Assembly (NCBI GenBank): GCA_003604985.1
Contig: QZIW01000055.1
Span: forward strand, 1 to 37,400
DNA: 37,400 nt
Direction: 5' to 3'
Source: Ammonifex sp.
GTDB lineage: Bacteria > Bacillota > Desulfotomaculia > Desulfotomaculales > Ammonificaceae
Positions 8,060-16,656 of the stretch are shown piece by piece (within the stretch, counting starts at the first letter, position 1; every line of letters begins with the position of its first letter). A program made the translations under genes and the position numbers. The notes beneath the pieces were generated by a model that searched no databases, was not told the DNA's origin, and was given only the letters and a program-made list of their open reading frames with translations.

Positions 8060-10045
8060 TTGCCGAGGATCGGCGTATTCGTCTGCTGGTGTGGATCCAA
8101 TATCGGAGGGGTGCTTGATTGTCCTGCCATCGCGCAGGAAGCGGCATCATTCCCCGGTGTGGTCTTTAGTACGGAGTATAAATACGTCTGCTCCGACCCG
8201 GGGCAGAAGCTTATTGTAGACGCCATCAAGGAGCACCGGCTCGAGCGGGTTGTTGTGGCCTCCTGCTCGCCAAGGTTGCACGAAGAGACCTTCCGGCAGG
8301 TGCTCAGGCGCAGCGGGCTAAACCCCTATTTTCTCGAGATGGCCAACCTGCGCGAACACTGTTCGTGGGTCCACCCGGATACCCCGGAGCAGGCGCAGCG
8401 GAAAGCGGTTGACCTTGTTCGCCGCGCCGCTGCCAAAGCCGCGCGGCTGGAACCTTTATTCCCCGGAAAAATCCCCGTTGTCAGGCGCTGCCTGGTAATC
8501 GGCGGCGGAATTGCGGGCATACAGACGGCGCTCGATGTCGCCGACGCCGGGCTTGAGGTTCTGCTGGTCGAGCGGGAGCCTACCATCGGGGGTAATATGG
8601 TCAAACTGGACAAGACCTTCCCCACGCTTGACTGCTCCGCCTGTATCAGTACCCCGAAAATGGTGGCGGCAGCCCAGCATCCCAATATTAAACTTTACAC
8701 GTACGCGCAGGTCGAAGAAATAACCGGCTATATCGGTAATTTCAAGGCCCGCATCCGCCAGAAAGCCCGTTTTGTAGACCATGCCAAATGCACCGGTTGC
8801 GGCACCTGCTGGACCAAGTGTCCGGTCAGCGTGCCGGACGATTTCAACCTCGGTCTCGGCGAGCGCGGGGCGATTCACATCCCGTTCCCGCAGGCTGTGC
8901 CCAACAAACCGGTAATTGATCTGGCGCACTGCCGCCGGTCCACAAGGGGGAAATGCGGCGCTTGCGCCAAGCTCTGTCCCGCCGGGGCGATTGATTACGA
9001 ACAGAAGGATGAATTTATCGAGGCCGAGGTCGGGGCGATTGTGGTAGCGACCGGTTACGGGCTGTTCCCCTGGGAGAAGGTTTACGGCGAGTACGGGTAC
9101 GGGCGGTTTCCCGACGTCATCACCGGCCTGATGTTCGAACGCATGGTGAACGCTTCCGGCCCCACGAGCGGGAAAATACAGCGCCCTTCCTCCGGGAAGG
9201 AACCCAGAACCGTGGTTTTCATCCAGTGCGTCGGCTCCCGGGACGAGGCCAGGGGGAAGGAGTATTGCTCCCGGTTCTGCTGCATGTACACCGCGAAGCA
9301 CGCGCACCAGGTTTTGGAGAAAATTCCCGGGTCCGAGGTGTACGTATTCTACATCGACGTCCGGACTTTCGGCAAAGGGTATGAAGAGTTTTACAGGCGC
9401 GTCCAGGACGAGGGCGCGGTTTACATCCGGGGGCGGGTGTCGAAGGTCTACCAGGACGGTTCAAAGCTGATCGTGAAAGGCGCGGATACCCTGCTCGGAG
9501 AGCAGGTGGAAATAGCGGCCGATATGGTGGTCCTGGCTACGGGAGCCGTGCCGGCGGCAGGGGCGGCGGATGTCGCCCGGATGATCGGCATTCCCCAGGA
9601 TAAAGACGGCTTCTTCCAGGAGGCGCACCCGAAGCTTCGCCCGGTGGAGACGCATACCGGCGGGGTTTTCCTGGCGGGGACCTGCCAGGGGCCCAAGGAT
9701 ATCCCCGATACCGTTTCCCAGGCGAGTGGCGCGGCGGCCAAAGTCTGCGGGCTCCTTTTAAAGGATGAACTCGAAACAAACCCGCTGGTGAGCAGGGTGA
9801 ACGAGGCGCTTTGCACCGGTTGTCTTGCCTGTCAGCCGGTTTGCCCTTACCGCGCAATCCAACCCGTAACCATCACCGAGCGCCTGCCGGGCCAGCCGCC
9901 GCGGGAAAGGGTGGTCGCCCGGGTCAACGAGGGGTTGTGCCAGGGATGCGGCGCCTGTACGGTCGCTTGCCGTGCGGGGGCCATTGACCTGAAAGGTTTT
10001 ACAAACAAGCAGTTGCTTGCGGAGGTTGACGCCCTTTGTCTGTAA
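8060..10045 (+). CDS. hdrA: HdrA-like FAD/iron-sulfur subunit
   Basis: 661-aa bifurcating core subunit of an Hdr complex. An N-terminal domain has CWCG (Cys9, Cys11) and a [10 protein letters not shown] stretch. The thioredoxin-reductase-like FAD fold has GGGIAG at about 148-153 and the HdrA-specific [15 protein letters not shown]. An inserted ferredoxin unit ([12 protein letters not shown] at about 243, then CGACAKLCP) and two C-terminal [4Fe-4S] motifs ([12 protein letters not shown] at about 585 and [12 protein letters not shown] at about 627) complete it. In known complexes the HdrA flavin splits electrons between ferredoxin and HdrB. TTG start preceded by AAGAGGAGG. The length is typical of single HdrA units, with no fused NfnB or second HdrA module. 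Confidence 0.93.
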   Translation: MPRIGVFVCWCGSNIGGVLDCPAIAQEAASFPGVVFSTEYKYVCSDPGQKLIVDAIKEHRLERVVVASCSPRLHEETFRQVLRRSGLNPYFLEMANLREHCSWVHPDTPEQAQRKAVDLVRRAAAKAARLEPLFPGKIPVVRRCLVIGGGIAGIQTALDVADAGLEVLLVEREPTIGGNMVKLDKTFPTLDCSACISTPKMVAAAQHPNIKLYTYAQVEEITGYIGNFKARIRQKARFVDHAKCTGCGTCWTKCPVSVPDDFNLGLGERGAIHIPFPQAVPNKPVIDLAHCRRSTRGKCGACAKLCPAGAIDYEQKDEFIEAEVGAIVVATGYGLFPWEKVYGEYGYGRFPDVITGLMFERMVNASGPTSGKIQRPSSGKEPRTVVFIQCVGSRDEARGKEYCSRFCCMYTAKHAHQVLEKIPGSEVYVFYIDVRTFGKGYEEFYRRVQDEGAVYIRGRVSKVYQDGSKLIVKGADTLLGEQVEIAADMVVLATGAVPAAGAADVARMIGIPQDKDGFFQEAHPKLRPVETHTGGVFLAGTCQGPKDIPDTVSQASGAAAKVCGLLLKDELETNPLVSRVNEALCTGCLACQPVCPYRAIQPVTITERLPGQPPRERVVARVNEGLCQGCGACTVACRAGAIDLKGFTNKQLLAEVDALCL

Positions 10046-10491
10046 ACGAACGCGACGTTGGGACCACTACGGAAGGCGCCGCCTGGGAGCCGAAGATTGT
10101 GGCGTTTTTATGCAACTGGTGCAGCTATGCCGGCGCTGATCTGGCGGGGGTAAGCAGGGTTAAATACCCGGCCAACGTTAGGATAATCAGGGTGCCCTGC
10201 TCGAGCCGCGTCAACCCGCAGTTTATCCTCCGGGCTTTCGAGCGCGGCGCGGACGGGGTTCTGGTTGCGGGGTGCCATCCGGGTGACTGCCATTACGTGA
10301 CCGGCAACTACTTTACCCGGCGCCGTCTTACGCTGTTTAAACGGCTTTTGGAGTACGTGGGGTTTGAACCGGAAAGGCTCAAGGTGCGATGGGTTTCAGC
10401 TTCGGAAGGGCAACGTTTCGCCGAAACGGTAAAGGAAATGGTAGACGGCATAAAGCACCTCGGTCCCCAAAAACGCATTGCCAGACTCTAA
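10036..10491 (+). CDS. flxD: MvhD/FlxD-type [2Fe-2S] electron-transfer subunit
   Basis: 151-aa protein of the MvhD/FrhD family that connects HdrA to its electron-input module. Conserved cysteines are visible in CNWC near the start, in [10 protein letters not shown], and in GCHPGDCHY in the middle. It overlaps the end of hdrA by 10 nt, using TTG 10036 with GGAGG 10 nt upstream inside hdrA. In methanogens the partner is the Mvh hydrogenase. Here no hydrogenase follows; instead flxC, flxB and flxA-type genes do, which fits the Flx (NADH-linked) form of the complex. Confidence 0.88.
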   Translation: MSVNERDVGTTTEGAAWEPKIVAFLCNWCSYAGADLAGVSRVKYPANVRIIRVPCSSRVNPQFILRAFERGADGVLVAGCHPGDCHYVTGNYFTRRRLTLFKRLLEYVGFEPERLKVRWVSASEGQRFAETVKEMVDGIKHLGPQKRIARL

Positions 10492-10595
10492 TTACCCAGC
10501 ACTCAATGCGGCTTTTAGAAGGTACTCTTAACCGTGAGCCATTAAATACCGAGACACCTTTTGTCTGTGCAATTAGCGATTTGAGTGCTGGGTAA
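10492..10595. repeat. 104-bp element bounded by a perfect 15-bp inverted repeat
   Basis: TTACCCAGCACTCAA at 10492-10506 is repeated as its exact reverse complement at 10581-10595, with 74 bp between. The left arm begins on the base after the flxD stop codon. No ORF lies inside. It could be a small non-autonomous mobile element or a long-range RNA stem between flxD and flxC. No obvious target-site duplication was seen. Confidence 0.7.
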
Positions 10596-10655
10596 GAGCT
10601 TGTCAGCCATAAGTCCGGAGACCGCGAAAAACGAGCATGGCGCGGAAGGCGTTGA

Positions 10656-10753
10656 GAAGTGGAATGTGAGAAGTTGGAAGTGAGAATAAAGGGTGGAATT
10701 CGCCAGGCGAATTCCTTCGGTCCTCTCACCTCTAATCTCACACTTCGCACTTC
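10656..10753. repeat. Long imperfect palindrome, about 48-bp arms
   Basis: A perfect 10-bp core palindrome (GGAATTCGCC-A-GGCGAATTCC, 10695-10715) sits at the centre. Outside it, further complementary blocks follow in order: GTGAGA/TCTCAC, TGTGAGA/TCTCACA and GAAGTG/CACTTC. The whole 98 bp can fold into one long hairpin. It lies between flxD and flxC and resembles a MITE- or REP-like intergenic repeat. Genome-wide copies would decide this. Confidence 0.7.
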
Positions 10754-10804
10754 CCAATTGTCAGGTGTCGTTTTGCAGCGGTTTTTCCGATGAGGGAGAT
10801 ATCA

Positions 10805-11770
10805 GTGAAAGAGATAACCGAAGTCCTGCAGCGGGTGGCAGCCCGACTTTTCAACGAAGGATTGGAAATGTTCATCGGTTACGAGTCCGGAAGCGGGCTT
10901 GCAAAGGCGCGGCCTTTTTTTGCCGCCGCGCAGGAAGAGACCGCGGCACTCGTTTTCAACCCGTTTTGCGTGCACAACCTGGCCAAATATCTCGTTCGTT
11001 TTCCCAAAGCGAAGATTGCGGTAGTGGTCAAAGGGTGCGACAGCGGCGCGGTTGAGAGACTTGTGCGGGAACGAAACCTCGACCGCACCAAGATAACCGT
11101 TATCGGCGTTCCGTGCGGGGGTATGCTTGCGCGGGAAAAGGTTATGGCCGAGTTGCCTCAGGACGCTGAGATTACGACGGTTACCGACCGGCGTGACGCC
11201 TTCGTCCTTCAAACCTCCAAGGATGAGCGCGTACTCGATAAAAAGGCCTACCTTCTGGAAAAGTGCCTGACTTGTTCCCAAAACAACCCGGTCGGGGTGG
11301 ACCTGATGCTCGGCAAGGAGGCGCCCCCCGTGGGTGAACCGGGTAAAGACCCATTTGCACGGCTAAAAGAAATTTCAGCGCTTGCTCCGCCCGCAAGAGC
11401 GGCTTTTTGGGACAGGTTGATGAAGCGCTGCCTGCGTTGTTATGCCTGCCGGGAAGTCTGCCCGGCTTGTAGTTGCACCGAGTGCTGCTTCGAGCAGGCG
11501 GTTCCGGGGTGGCAGAAGGGGGCGACCTGGCTGAGCAAGGCCATAACCCTGTCTGACAACTACCATTACCACCTGATACGGGCGTTTCACGCCGCGGGCC
11601 GGTGCACGGGCTGTGGGGAGTGCGAGCGCGTCTGCCCGGTGCGGATACCGCTGATGCTGCTCAATAAAAAATTGGCCGGGGATGTCGAAGAGCTGTTTGG
11701 TCCGGCGCCGCCGGATGCTCCATCCGCACTCTACACGTACTCGGCCGGCGATAAGGATGAATTTTCCTAA
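10805..11770 (+). CDS. flxC: FlxC-like 4Fe-4S protein of the Hdr/Flx complex
   Basis: Iron-sulfur protein of about 321 aa. Its N-terminal half resembles the F420-hydrogenase/dehydrogenase beta-type fold (VVKGCDSGAV, IGVPCGGM). Its C-terminal half is Cys-rich: CLTC, then CLRCYACREVCPACSCTECC, then CTGCGECERVCP, sufficient for two to three [4Fe-4S] clusters. It is assigned as FlxC by its place between flxD and flxB and by architecture. GTG 10805 has GGGAG 6 nt upstream, while ATG 10790 (5 residues longer) lacks a clear ribosome site; either could be used. The roughly 300 bp before it are repeat-rich, so its translation is not coupled to flxD. Confidence 0.75.
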   Translation: MKEITEVLQRVAARLFNEGLEMFIGYESGSGLAKARPFFAAAQEETAALVFNPFCVHNLAKYLVRFPKAKIAVVVKGCDSGAVERLVRERNLDRTKITVIGVPCGGMLAREKVMAELPQDAEITTVTDRRDAFVLQTSKDERVLDKKAYLLEKCLTCSQNNPVGVDLMLGKEAPPVGEPGKDPFARLKEISALAPPARAAFWDRLMKRCLRCYACREVCPACSCTECCFEQAVPGWQKGATWLSKAITLSDNYHYHLIRAFHAAGRCTGCGECERVCPVRIPLMLLNKKLAGDVEELFGPAPPDAPSALYTYSAGDKDEFS

Positions 11771-11864
11771 AAAACCTGCTGGTGCGGTTACCCCGGTGAC
11801 TAAAAGCCTTTGAGAAAAGTGATTTAGTCCTTGAATACGGTGGATTTACCTAAGGAGTTTGGAA

Positions 11865-12893
11865 ATGGATTCTAAAATCATTAAAAAAGAAAAGCTGCTG
11901 TCGCTTCTCGAGCGGTTCATCGCGGATTATCATGTGCTGGCACCCGTACGGGAAGACGGCGTGCTTTTCTACCGCCCGGTGGATATACCCGGGGATATCG
12001 AGCTGAACCCCGGGAGGAGCGTGCTGCCGCCTAAAGGCCGTCTCTTCCCCCAGACTGAAGCCCTCTATGGTTACCGCGTCGAAGGGGAAAAGCTTACGCT
12101 GAACGAGTACGTGGAGGAGGAGCGCCAGGTTGTCCTTTTCGGGGTTCACCCGTGCGATCTTCGCAGCTTTGCGGTGCTTGACGCGGTTTTCCTGGAGGAG
12201 CCGCGGGATGCGTATTTTGCCGCCCGCCGGAACAACACCGTGCTTGTAGGGGTAAGTTGTTCTTCCGTTCTGCCGGAGTGCTTCTGCACCACCTACGGGA
12301 TTTCGCCGGTTGAGGGTAACGGCGCGGACATTCACCTTACCGACGTCGGGGCGGGGGCTTACCTGGTCGAGATTTTGACCCCGAGAGGCAAGGATTTGCT
12401 GCAGAAATTCGAGAGCTTCTTCGAAGACAACGTGGCCGGGGCCGCGGAGGCCAAAAGGGCCAAGGAGGCGTCCCTTGTTAAAAAGATCAGTCTTCAGGTG
12501 AAAGTGGACGGCCTTCACGAAAAAATGGCGTCAATATTCGAAAATCCATACTGGGAAAAACTCAGCCGGCGGTGCCTTGGTTGCGGCGTATGCACTTACG
12601 TATGCCCGACCTGCCACTGTTTCGACATCATGGATGACGGCACAAAGGAGGAAGGGGAACGGTTCCGGTGTTGGGACTCGTGTCTTTTTCGCGAGTATAC
12701 GCTACACACCAGCGGACACAACCCCAGGCACGCGCTGGCCCAGCGCCTGAGAAACCGTTTCTTCCACAAACTGAGTTACAACAACCAGCGTTACAATACC
12801 GAGGGGTGCGTGGGCTGCGGCAGGTGCGTAGCACTCTGCCCGGTGAACATCGACATCCGAGAGGTTATCGGCACCGTAAGGGGGCTCGTCTAA
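11865..12893 (+). CDS. flxB: FlxB-like / AsrA-HydB family 4Fe-4S dicluster protein
   Basis: 342-aa protein related to anaerobic sulfite reductase subunit A and sulfhydrogenase beta subunit. The N-terminal domain contains GVHPCDL and GVSCS motifs. The C-terminal part carries CLGCGVCTYVCPTCHC and CVGCGRCVALCP, two ferredoxin-type [4Fe-4S] motifs. It would carry electrons between FlxA and the FlxC/FlxD side. ATG 11865 is used since TAAGGAG lies 7 nt before it. The stop codon is immediately followed by the flxA ATG (TAA-ATG), showing coupling. Confidence 0.85.
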   Translation: MDSKIIKKEKLLSLLERFIADYHVLAPVREDGVLFYRPVDIPGDIELNPGRSVLPPKGRLFPQTEALYGYRVEGEKLTLNEYVEEERQVVLFGVHPCDLRSFAVLDAVFLEEPRDAYFAARRNNTVLVGVSCSSVLPECFCTTYGISPVEGNGADIHLTDVGAGAYLVEILTPRGKDLLQKFESFFEDNVAGAAEAKRAKEASLVKKISLQVKVDGLHEKMASIFENPYWEKLSRRCLGCGVCTYVCPTCHCFDIMDDGTKEEGERFRCWDSCLFREYTLHTSGHNPRHALAQRLRNRFFHKLSYNNQRYNTEGCVGCGRCVALCPVNIDIREVIGTVRGLV

Positions 12894-13736
12894 ATGGGGG
12901 TATCCAACCCGCTTCTTCCCAGAGTGGCTACCGTGGTGGACATTATCCGGGAGACCGGTGACGTCAACACTTTCCGCGTGGTGTTTGACGACCTGGAGGA
13001 AATGGCCGCGTGGAACCACCGGCCGGGACAAGTGGCAATGCTTTCTGTCTTCGGTGTTGGGGAGGCGACGTTCTGCCTGTCTTCGTCCCCAACCTGCAGG
13101 GACTGGCTGGAATTCAGCGTTCGGCGCGCCGGGAAGGTTACCACGGCGCTGCACGAACTTGAACCCGGGGCCAAGGTCGGGGTCCGCGGACCTTACGGCA
13201 ACAGTTTCCCTTATGAGGCGATGCGCGGGAAGCACCTCCTTGTTATCGGCGGCGGTATCGGGCTTGCCCCTTTGCGCCCGCTGGTCAATTTTATGCTCGC
13301 CCCGGAAAACCGAAAAGATTACGGTAAAATTGAGATCATATACGGCGGCCGTTCTTATAACGACCTGTGTTACAAGGAAGAGCTTTTCCGTACCTGGCCC
13401 GAGGCGCCGGACGTCACGGTGTGGACGACCATCGACGTTGCGGAGGAAGCATGGCAGGGACACGTCGGGTTTGTGCCGGCGTACGTTGAGGAAGTGAAAC
13501 CCACACCCGAAGACAAATTCGTGGTTATCTGCGGCCCGCCGATCATGATCAAGTTTACGGTGAAAGCGTTGGAAAATCTGGGATTTGCGGCCGACCATAT
13601 TTACACTACGCTTGAAATGCGAATGAAATGCGGTATCGGCAAGTGCGGCCGCTGCAACGTAGGGGCAAGGTTCGTCTGTCGGGACGGCCCGGTTTTCAGT
13701 CTGACGGAGTTGAATCAACTGCCGCAGGAGTATTAG
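12894..13736 (+). CDS. flxA: FlxA-like FAD/NAD(P)H-binding reductase subunit
   Basis: 280-aa ferredoxin-reductase-type flavoprotein of the AsrB/HydG/PyrK group. An FAD-binding barrel comes first (RPGQVAML and LSSSP), then the NAD-binding domain with GGGIGLAPLRPL, then a C-terminal Cys-rich [2Fe-2S] site (KCGIGKCGRCN followed by Cys in FVCRDGP). It is the likely NAD(H) entry or exit point of the Hdr/Flx complex. In Desulfovibrio the Flx-Hdr proteins are linked to NADH oxidation with ferredoxin and disulfide reduction. It is the last gene of the operon, followed by a hairpin terminator. Confidence 0.88.
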   Translation: MGVSNPLLPRVATVVDIIRETGDVNTFRVVFDDLEEMAAWNHRPGQVAMLSVFGVGEATFCLSSSPTCRDWLEFSVRRAGKVTTALHELEPGAKVGVRGPYGNSFPYEAMRGKHLLVIGGGIGLAPLRPLVNFMLAPENRKDYGKIEIIYGGRSYNDLCYKEELFRTWPEAPDVTVWTTIDVAEEAWQGHVGFVPAYVEEVKPTPEDKFVVICGPPIMIKFTVKALENLGFAADHIYTTLEMRMKCGIGKCGRCNVGARFVCRDGPVFSLTELNQLPQEY

Positions 13737-13775
13737 CCAGTGGTTCGAACAAATTTGGCGTACCGATGATAATAA

Positions 13776-13807
13776 AAAATCCCGCCGTAGTCTCGCGCCG
13801 GGATTTT
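13776..13807. terminator. Bidirectional terminator between flxA and mrp
   Basis: AAAATCCCGCCG (13776-13787) and CGCCGGGATTTT (13796-13807) form a 12-bp stem with one mismatch and an 8-nt loop. On the minus strand it is followed by TTTTTTATT; on the plus strand by a short T-run. It separates the convergent flxA and mrp genes. Confidence 0.75.
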
Positions 13808-13838
13808 GTCTACTTATAACCGGAGTAATATTGTTAGC

Positions 13839-14723
13839 TTATTTCCCGAACAGCATCCGGGTCGTTTTGAACGAGGACTTGACACGACGGTCAAGTGTTT
13901 GAGACAGGTTTTCAAGTGACGGGGACACGTACTCCTCGATCCTGCCCGCATCGCCAAGCTTGCTCAGCTCCGGATCCAACGGTAAACTCGCCAGCAGTTG
14001 GATACCGTTTTCCTCGGCTACCTGCTGACCCCGCGGTTCACCGAAAACAAAGATCTTATCCCCGCACTTGGGACATGTTGTGTAGGTCATGTTTTCTATC
14101 AGTCCGATAATAGGGACGTTCATCATGCCGGCCATCTTGATGGCCTTCCGGACGATCATGACCGTCAGATCCTGAGGTGAAGACACGATTAAAACGCCGT
14201 GCAGGGGGAGCGACTGCATTACGGTCAATGGTACGTCCCCCGTTCCCGGCGGCAGATCAACGATCAGGTAGTCGAGTTTCCCCCACGCCACGCCGGACCA
14301 GAACTGCTTGACCACATTGCTGATGACCGGGCCGCGCCAGATTACCGGGTCGTCCTCCCGCTGGAGCAGCAGGTTCGCCGAGAGGACATAAATACCGAGC
14401 ACCCGCGACTTGGGGAGGTAGGCGCCGAAATCTCCCTCCCCTACCCGGTCCGTCACGCCGAACAGTTTGGGGATACTCGGGCCGGTCAGGTCGGCATCAA
14501 GGATACCCACCCGGTGGCCTTCACGGGCAAGAACGACGGCCAAAAGGGCCGCTACGGACGACTTACCCACACCACCCTTACCGCTCATCACCGCAATGAC
14601 GTTCCTCACCCGCGAGAGCTTGTGTGCCGGTGCCCTCAAATCATCCACGTGCTCACAGGTCGGGGTTTCGCCGCAGGTGCTGCATGTGTTTCCCGCTTTT
14701 TTCGACTCTTCGTTGTCAGGCAA
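13839..14723 (-). CDS. mrp: Mrp/ApbC (NBP35-type) iron-sulfur cluster carrier ATPase
   Basis: 294-aa cytosolic P-loop ATPase thought to hold and transfer [4Fe-4S] clusters to apoproteins. The deviant Walker A GKGGVGKSS is near residues 49-57, switch/Walker B are DADLTGPSIPK and DLPPGTGD, and the cluster-binding CPKC is near residue 210. The N-terminus has additional cysteines (CSTCGETPTC), reminiscent of NBP35-type extensions and common in clostridial Mrp. TTG 14723 follows a GGGAGTGA site. A Mrp-type maturation factor fits a neighbourhood so rich in iron-sulfur proteins. Confidence 0.9.
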   Translation of the reverse strand: MPDNEESKKAGNTCSTCGETPTCEHVDDLRAPAHKLSRVRNVIAVMSGKGGVGKSSVAALLAVVLAREGHRVGILDADLTGPSIPKLFGVTDRVGEGDFGAYLPKSRVLGIYVLSANLLLQREDDPVIWRGPVISNVVKQFWSGVAWGKLDYLIVDLPPGTGDVPLTVMQSLPLHGVLIVSSPQDLTVMIVRKAIKMAGMMNVPIIGLIENMTYTTCPKCGDKIFVFGEPRGQQVAEENGIQLLASLPLDPELSKLGDAGRIEEYVSPSLENLSQTLDRRVKSSFKTTRMLFGK

Positions 14724-14767
14724 GCTGAAATCACTCCCGCGTATTTATTAAACATATGTTCATTAAA

Positions 14768-14796
14768 GTTATAGCGCAGTTTTTCAGTCGTGTCGA
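14768..14796 (-). promoter_or_regulatory. Sigma-A-type promoter for mrp
   Basis: On the minus strand TCGACA (14796-14791), an exact 17-nt spacer and TATAAC (14773-14768) lie between the DUF1015 gene and mrp, about 45 nt before the mrp start. Each hexamer has one mismatch to consensus. Confidence 0.6.
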
Positions 14797-14806
14797 GACC
14801 CAATTA

Positions 14807-16078
14807 CTAGTCAAATGAATAAACAACCAACCCCGACGGGACTTTTGGGTAAAAATATGTTGATTTTTGCGGCATTCTTTCCCCTGCTTCGGCCACCGAG
14901 ACCAATTCGTCTATTCCCGGCGGGTTGAGGAAAAAGGCTAAGTCCCACTCACCCCGGTCGACCAGTACGCAGGCTTCAACCGGGTCGTGCGTATAAGCGA
15001 TTCTTTCCCCTGCGGTACATTCGCTTGGGCCGATGTGAAGATACCTGTCAAGTACAAGGGCGTGAAGCACCGCCACCTCGGATTTTTTCCATGCGGGCGG
15101 TTTGGAACCCGCCAACAGGCTGACCGGATCGAACTCTTCCTTTAAAGCCAGGTAGAAAGACTGATTTTTGCCGGCGTAAAGTCCAAAATTGTACCGGTGG
15201 CGCGGCAGCGGCGGTCCCCCTGAAAACTCCGTGACCCTGAAAAGCTCTTTTGCGGCGCCGGTTAATGCGCCCGGGTCCAAACCCGCGGGCGCTTTTACAA
15301 GCCGGTGCGTGGGAAGTATAACCAGTCCCGGGTCGTAAACGTTCACCAAAAGGGTAAGCACGTAATGGTAAGGCGCCGGTGCCGGCGTCTTTCGAACAGA
15401 CTGTTCGTTGAGACAATATTGAACGGCGGTCTCAAACCTGTGGTGGCCGTCGGCAATATAGACGCGGCGGTTTCCTAATAGAGACGTGGTCGCTGTAATG
15501 AGCGCCTGGTCGGTGACCACCCAGAGACGGTGGAACTGTCCTTCGGTGTCGGCGAACTTGTACGCCGGTTCAGTGCGGGAAACGACGCTGAAAAGGTCTT
15601 CCGAAATCCGCTCGGGATCGACATACAGCCCGAAAATGGGTGAGAAGTTCGCCCTGCACGTGGTGAGGAGTTGCATCCTGTCCTCCCTGGCAGCCGATAT
15701 GGTGTCTTCGTGGGGGAGGACGTTCTTCCCGTAAGGTTCAAGGCCGAGGCCGCAGAAGAACCCGCGGCGGGTTACAGCTTGACCGGCCAGGGAAAATACC
15801 TGCTCGTAAAAATAAAGCGCCGGGCGCTTGTCCCTGGCGAGGATGCCTTCCCGACGCCACCGGTTGAAATGCTCCGCGGCACGGGTATACCGGTTGTTGG
15901 TCCGGTCATCACCTGGCAGGGATGCGCCGTACTCCAACCTGATCATGTTCCACGGGTGGCGCGCGTATAACCCTTCCTGGGCGGATTGGTCGATAACGTC
16001 GTAAGGAGGCGTGATTATCAGTGCAAGATCCGGGCCGGTCTGGTAGCGCCAGCCCCTAATTGGGACGACATATGCCAC
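14807..16078 (-). CDS. DUF1015 family protein
   Basis: 423-aa soluble protein of the DUF1015 family, recognised by the N-terminal stretch around ITPPYDVID and PWNMIRLEYG and by the internal VYIADGHHRFETA motif. The biochemical role is not established. The conserved Asp/His residues in DGHHR suggest an enzyme active site, but the reaction cannot be assigned here. GTG 16078 is well supported by GGGGGAGG 8 nt upstream. It lies 37 nt downstream of the MazG-like gene in the same direction and is probably co-transcribed with it. Confidence 0.85.
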   Translation of the reverse strand: MAYVVPIRGWRYQTGPDLALIITPPYDVIDQSAQEGLYARHPWNMIRLEYGASLPGDDRTNNRYTRAAEHFNRWRREGILARDKRPALYFYEQVFSLAGQAVTRRGFFCGLGLEPYGKNVLPHEDTISAAREDRMQLLTTCRANFSPIFGLYVDPERISEDLFSVVSRTEPAYKFADTEGQFHRLWVVTDQALITATTSLLGNRRVYIADGHHRFETAVQYCLNEQSVRKTPAPAPYHYVLTLLVNVYDPGLVILPTHRLVKAPAGLDPGALTGAAKELFRVTEFSGGPPLPRHRYNFGLYAGKNQSFYLALKEEFDPVSLLAGSKPPAWKKSEVAVLHALVLDRYLHIGPSECTAGERIAYTHDPVEACVLVDRGEWDLAFFLNPPGIDELVSVAEAGERMPQKSTYFYPKVPSGLVVYSFD

Positions 16079-16115
16079 GAATTAATCCTCCCCCTAAGAA
16101 CCCGGCAATGGAAAC

Positions 16116-16433
16116 CTAATCCTTCCTTGTCCAGCGGTCACTATCGCGACGGCGATATTTTGCCATGGTGTTCGCAAAAGCTTTCTCCAGATCGATGCCG
16201 AGGGAGTTGGCGTAGCAAACGATGATAAACAAAATGTCGCCGATTTCGAGCGCCGCATCACCCGGCGGTTCTTCCGGTTTTTTGGGTTTCTCTCCGTAGA
16301 GGTGGTTCACCTCACGGGCGAGTTCACCGACTTCTTCAATCAAGCGGGCCAAAAGCGTAAGGGGGTGCCAGTATCCCTCTTCAAACTGGTTGATCCAAGT
16401 GTTTACTTCAGCCTGCATTTCCTGGATGTTCAT
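16116..16433 (-). CDS. MazG-like nucleotide pyrophosphohydrolase
   Basis: 105-aa all-alpha NTP pyrophosphohydrolase. The metal-binding EEVGE (helix 1) and LEIGD (helix 2) form the MazG/YpjD-type EExxE...ExxD signature. It probably hydrolyses non-canonical or excess (d)NTPs to the monophosphate and pyrophosphate; the specific nucleotide is unknown. A single MazG domain of this size resembles B. subtilis YpjD. ATG 16433 follows GGGAG with a 6-nt spacer. First gene of a minus-strand MazG-DUF1015 pair, divergent from the GGDEF gene. Confidence 0.85.
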   Translation of the reverse strand: MNIQEMQAEVNTWINQFEEGYWHPLTLLARLIEEVGELAREVNHLYGEKPKKPEEPPGDAALEIGDILFIIVCYANSLGIDLEKAFANTMAKYRRRDSDRWTRKD

Positions 16434-16522
16434 TATCGTCTCCCGAAAAAAACAATCAGCAAAATTCTAACACAAATATGGCTTACCGGAAAGAATCAGC
16501 GCGAAATACGAGTTAACGGTTA

Positions 16523-16551
16523 TTGAGTATTTAACCAAAAGTAATTACAAT
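16523..16551 (+). promoter_or_regulatory. Sigma-A promoter for the GAF/GGDEF gene
   Basis: TTGAGT (16523-16528), an exact 17-nt spacer and TACAAT (16546-16551) lie in the divergent region, about 105 nt before the GGDEF-protein start. Both hexamers are close to consensus. Confidence 0.6.
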
Positions 16552-16656
16552 ATTTGTAGGAAAAGGTCGGATTACCAGATAAAAACTGTTTTACCGGTGG
16601 CTTATTGTGAGATTTTTTGTTAAGGAAAAGGCTAAAAACCGCCGATATTAAGAGAG

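Noticed and set aside
6924-8150. 408-aa open frame on the minus strand opposite hdrC-hdrB
   Set aside because: The opposite strand carries intact CCG-domain and ferredoxin motifs; the minus frame has no recognisable domain or ribosome site.
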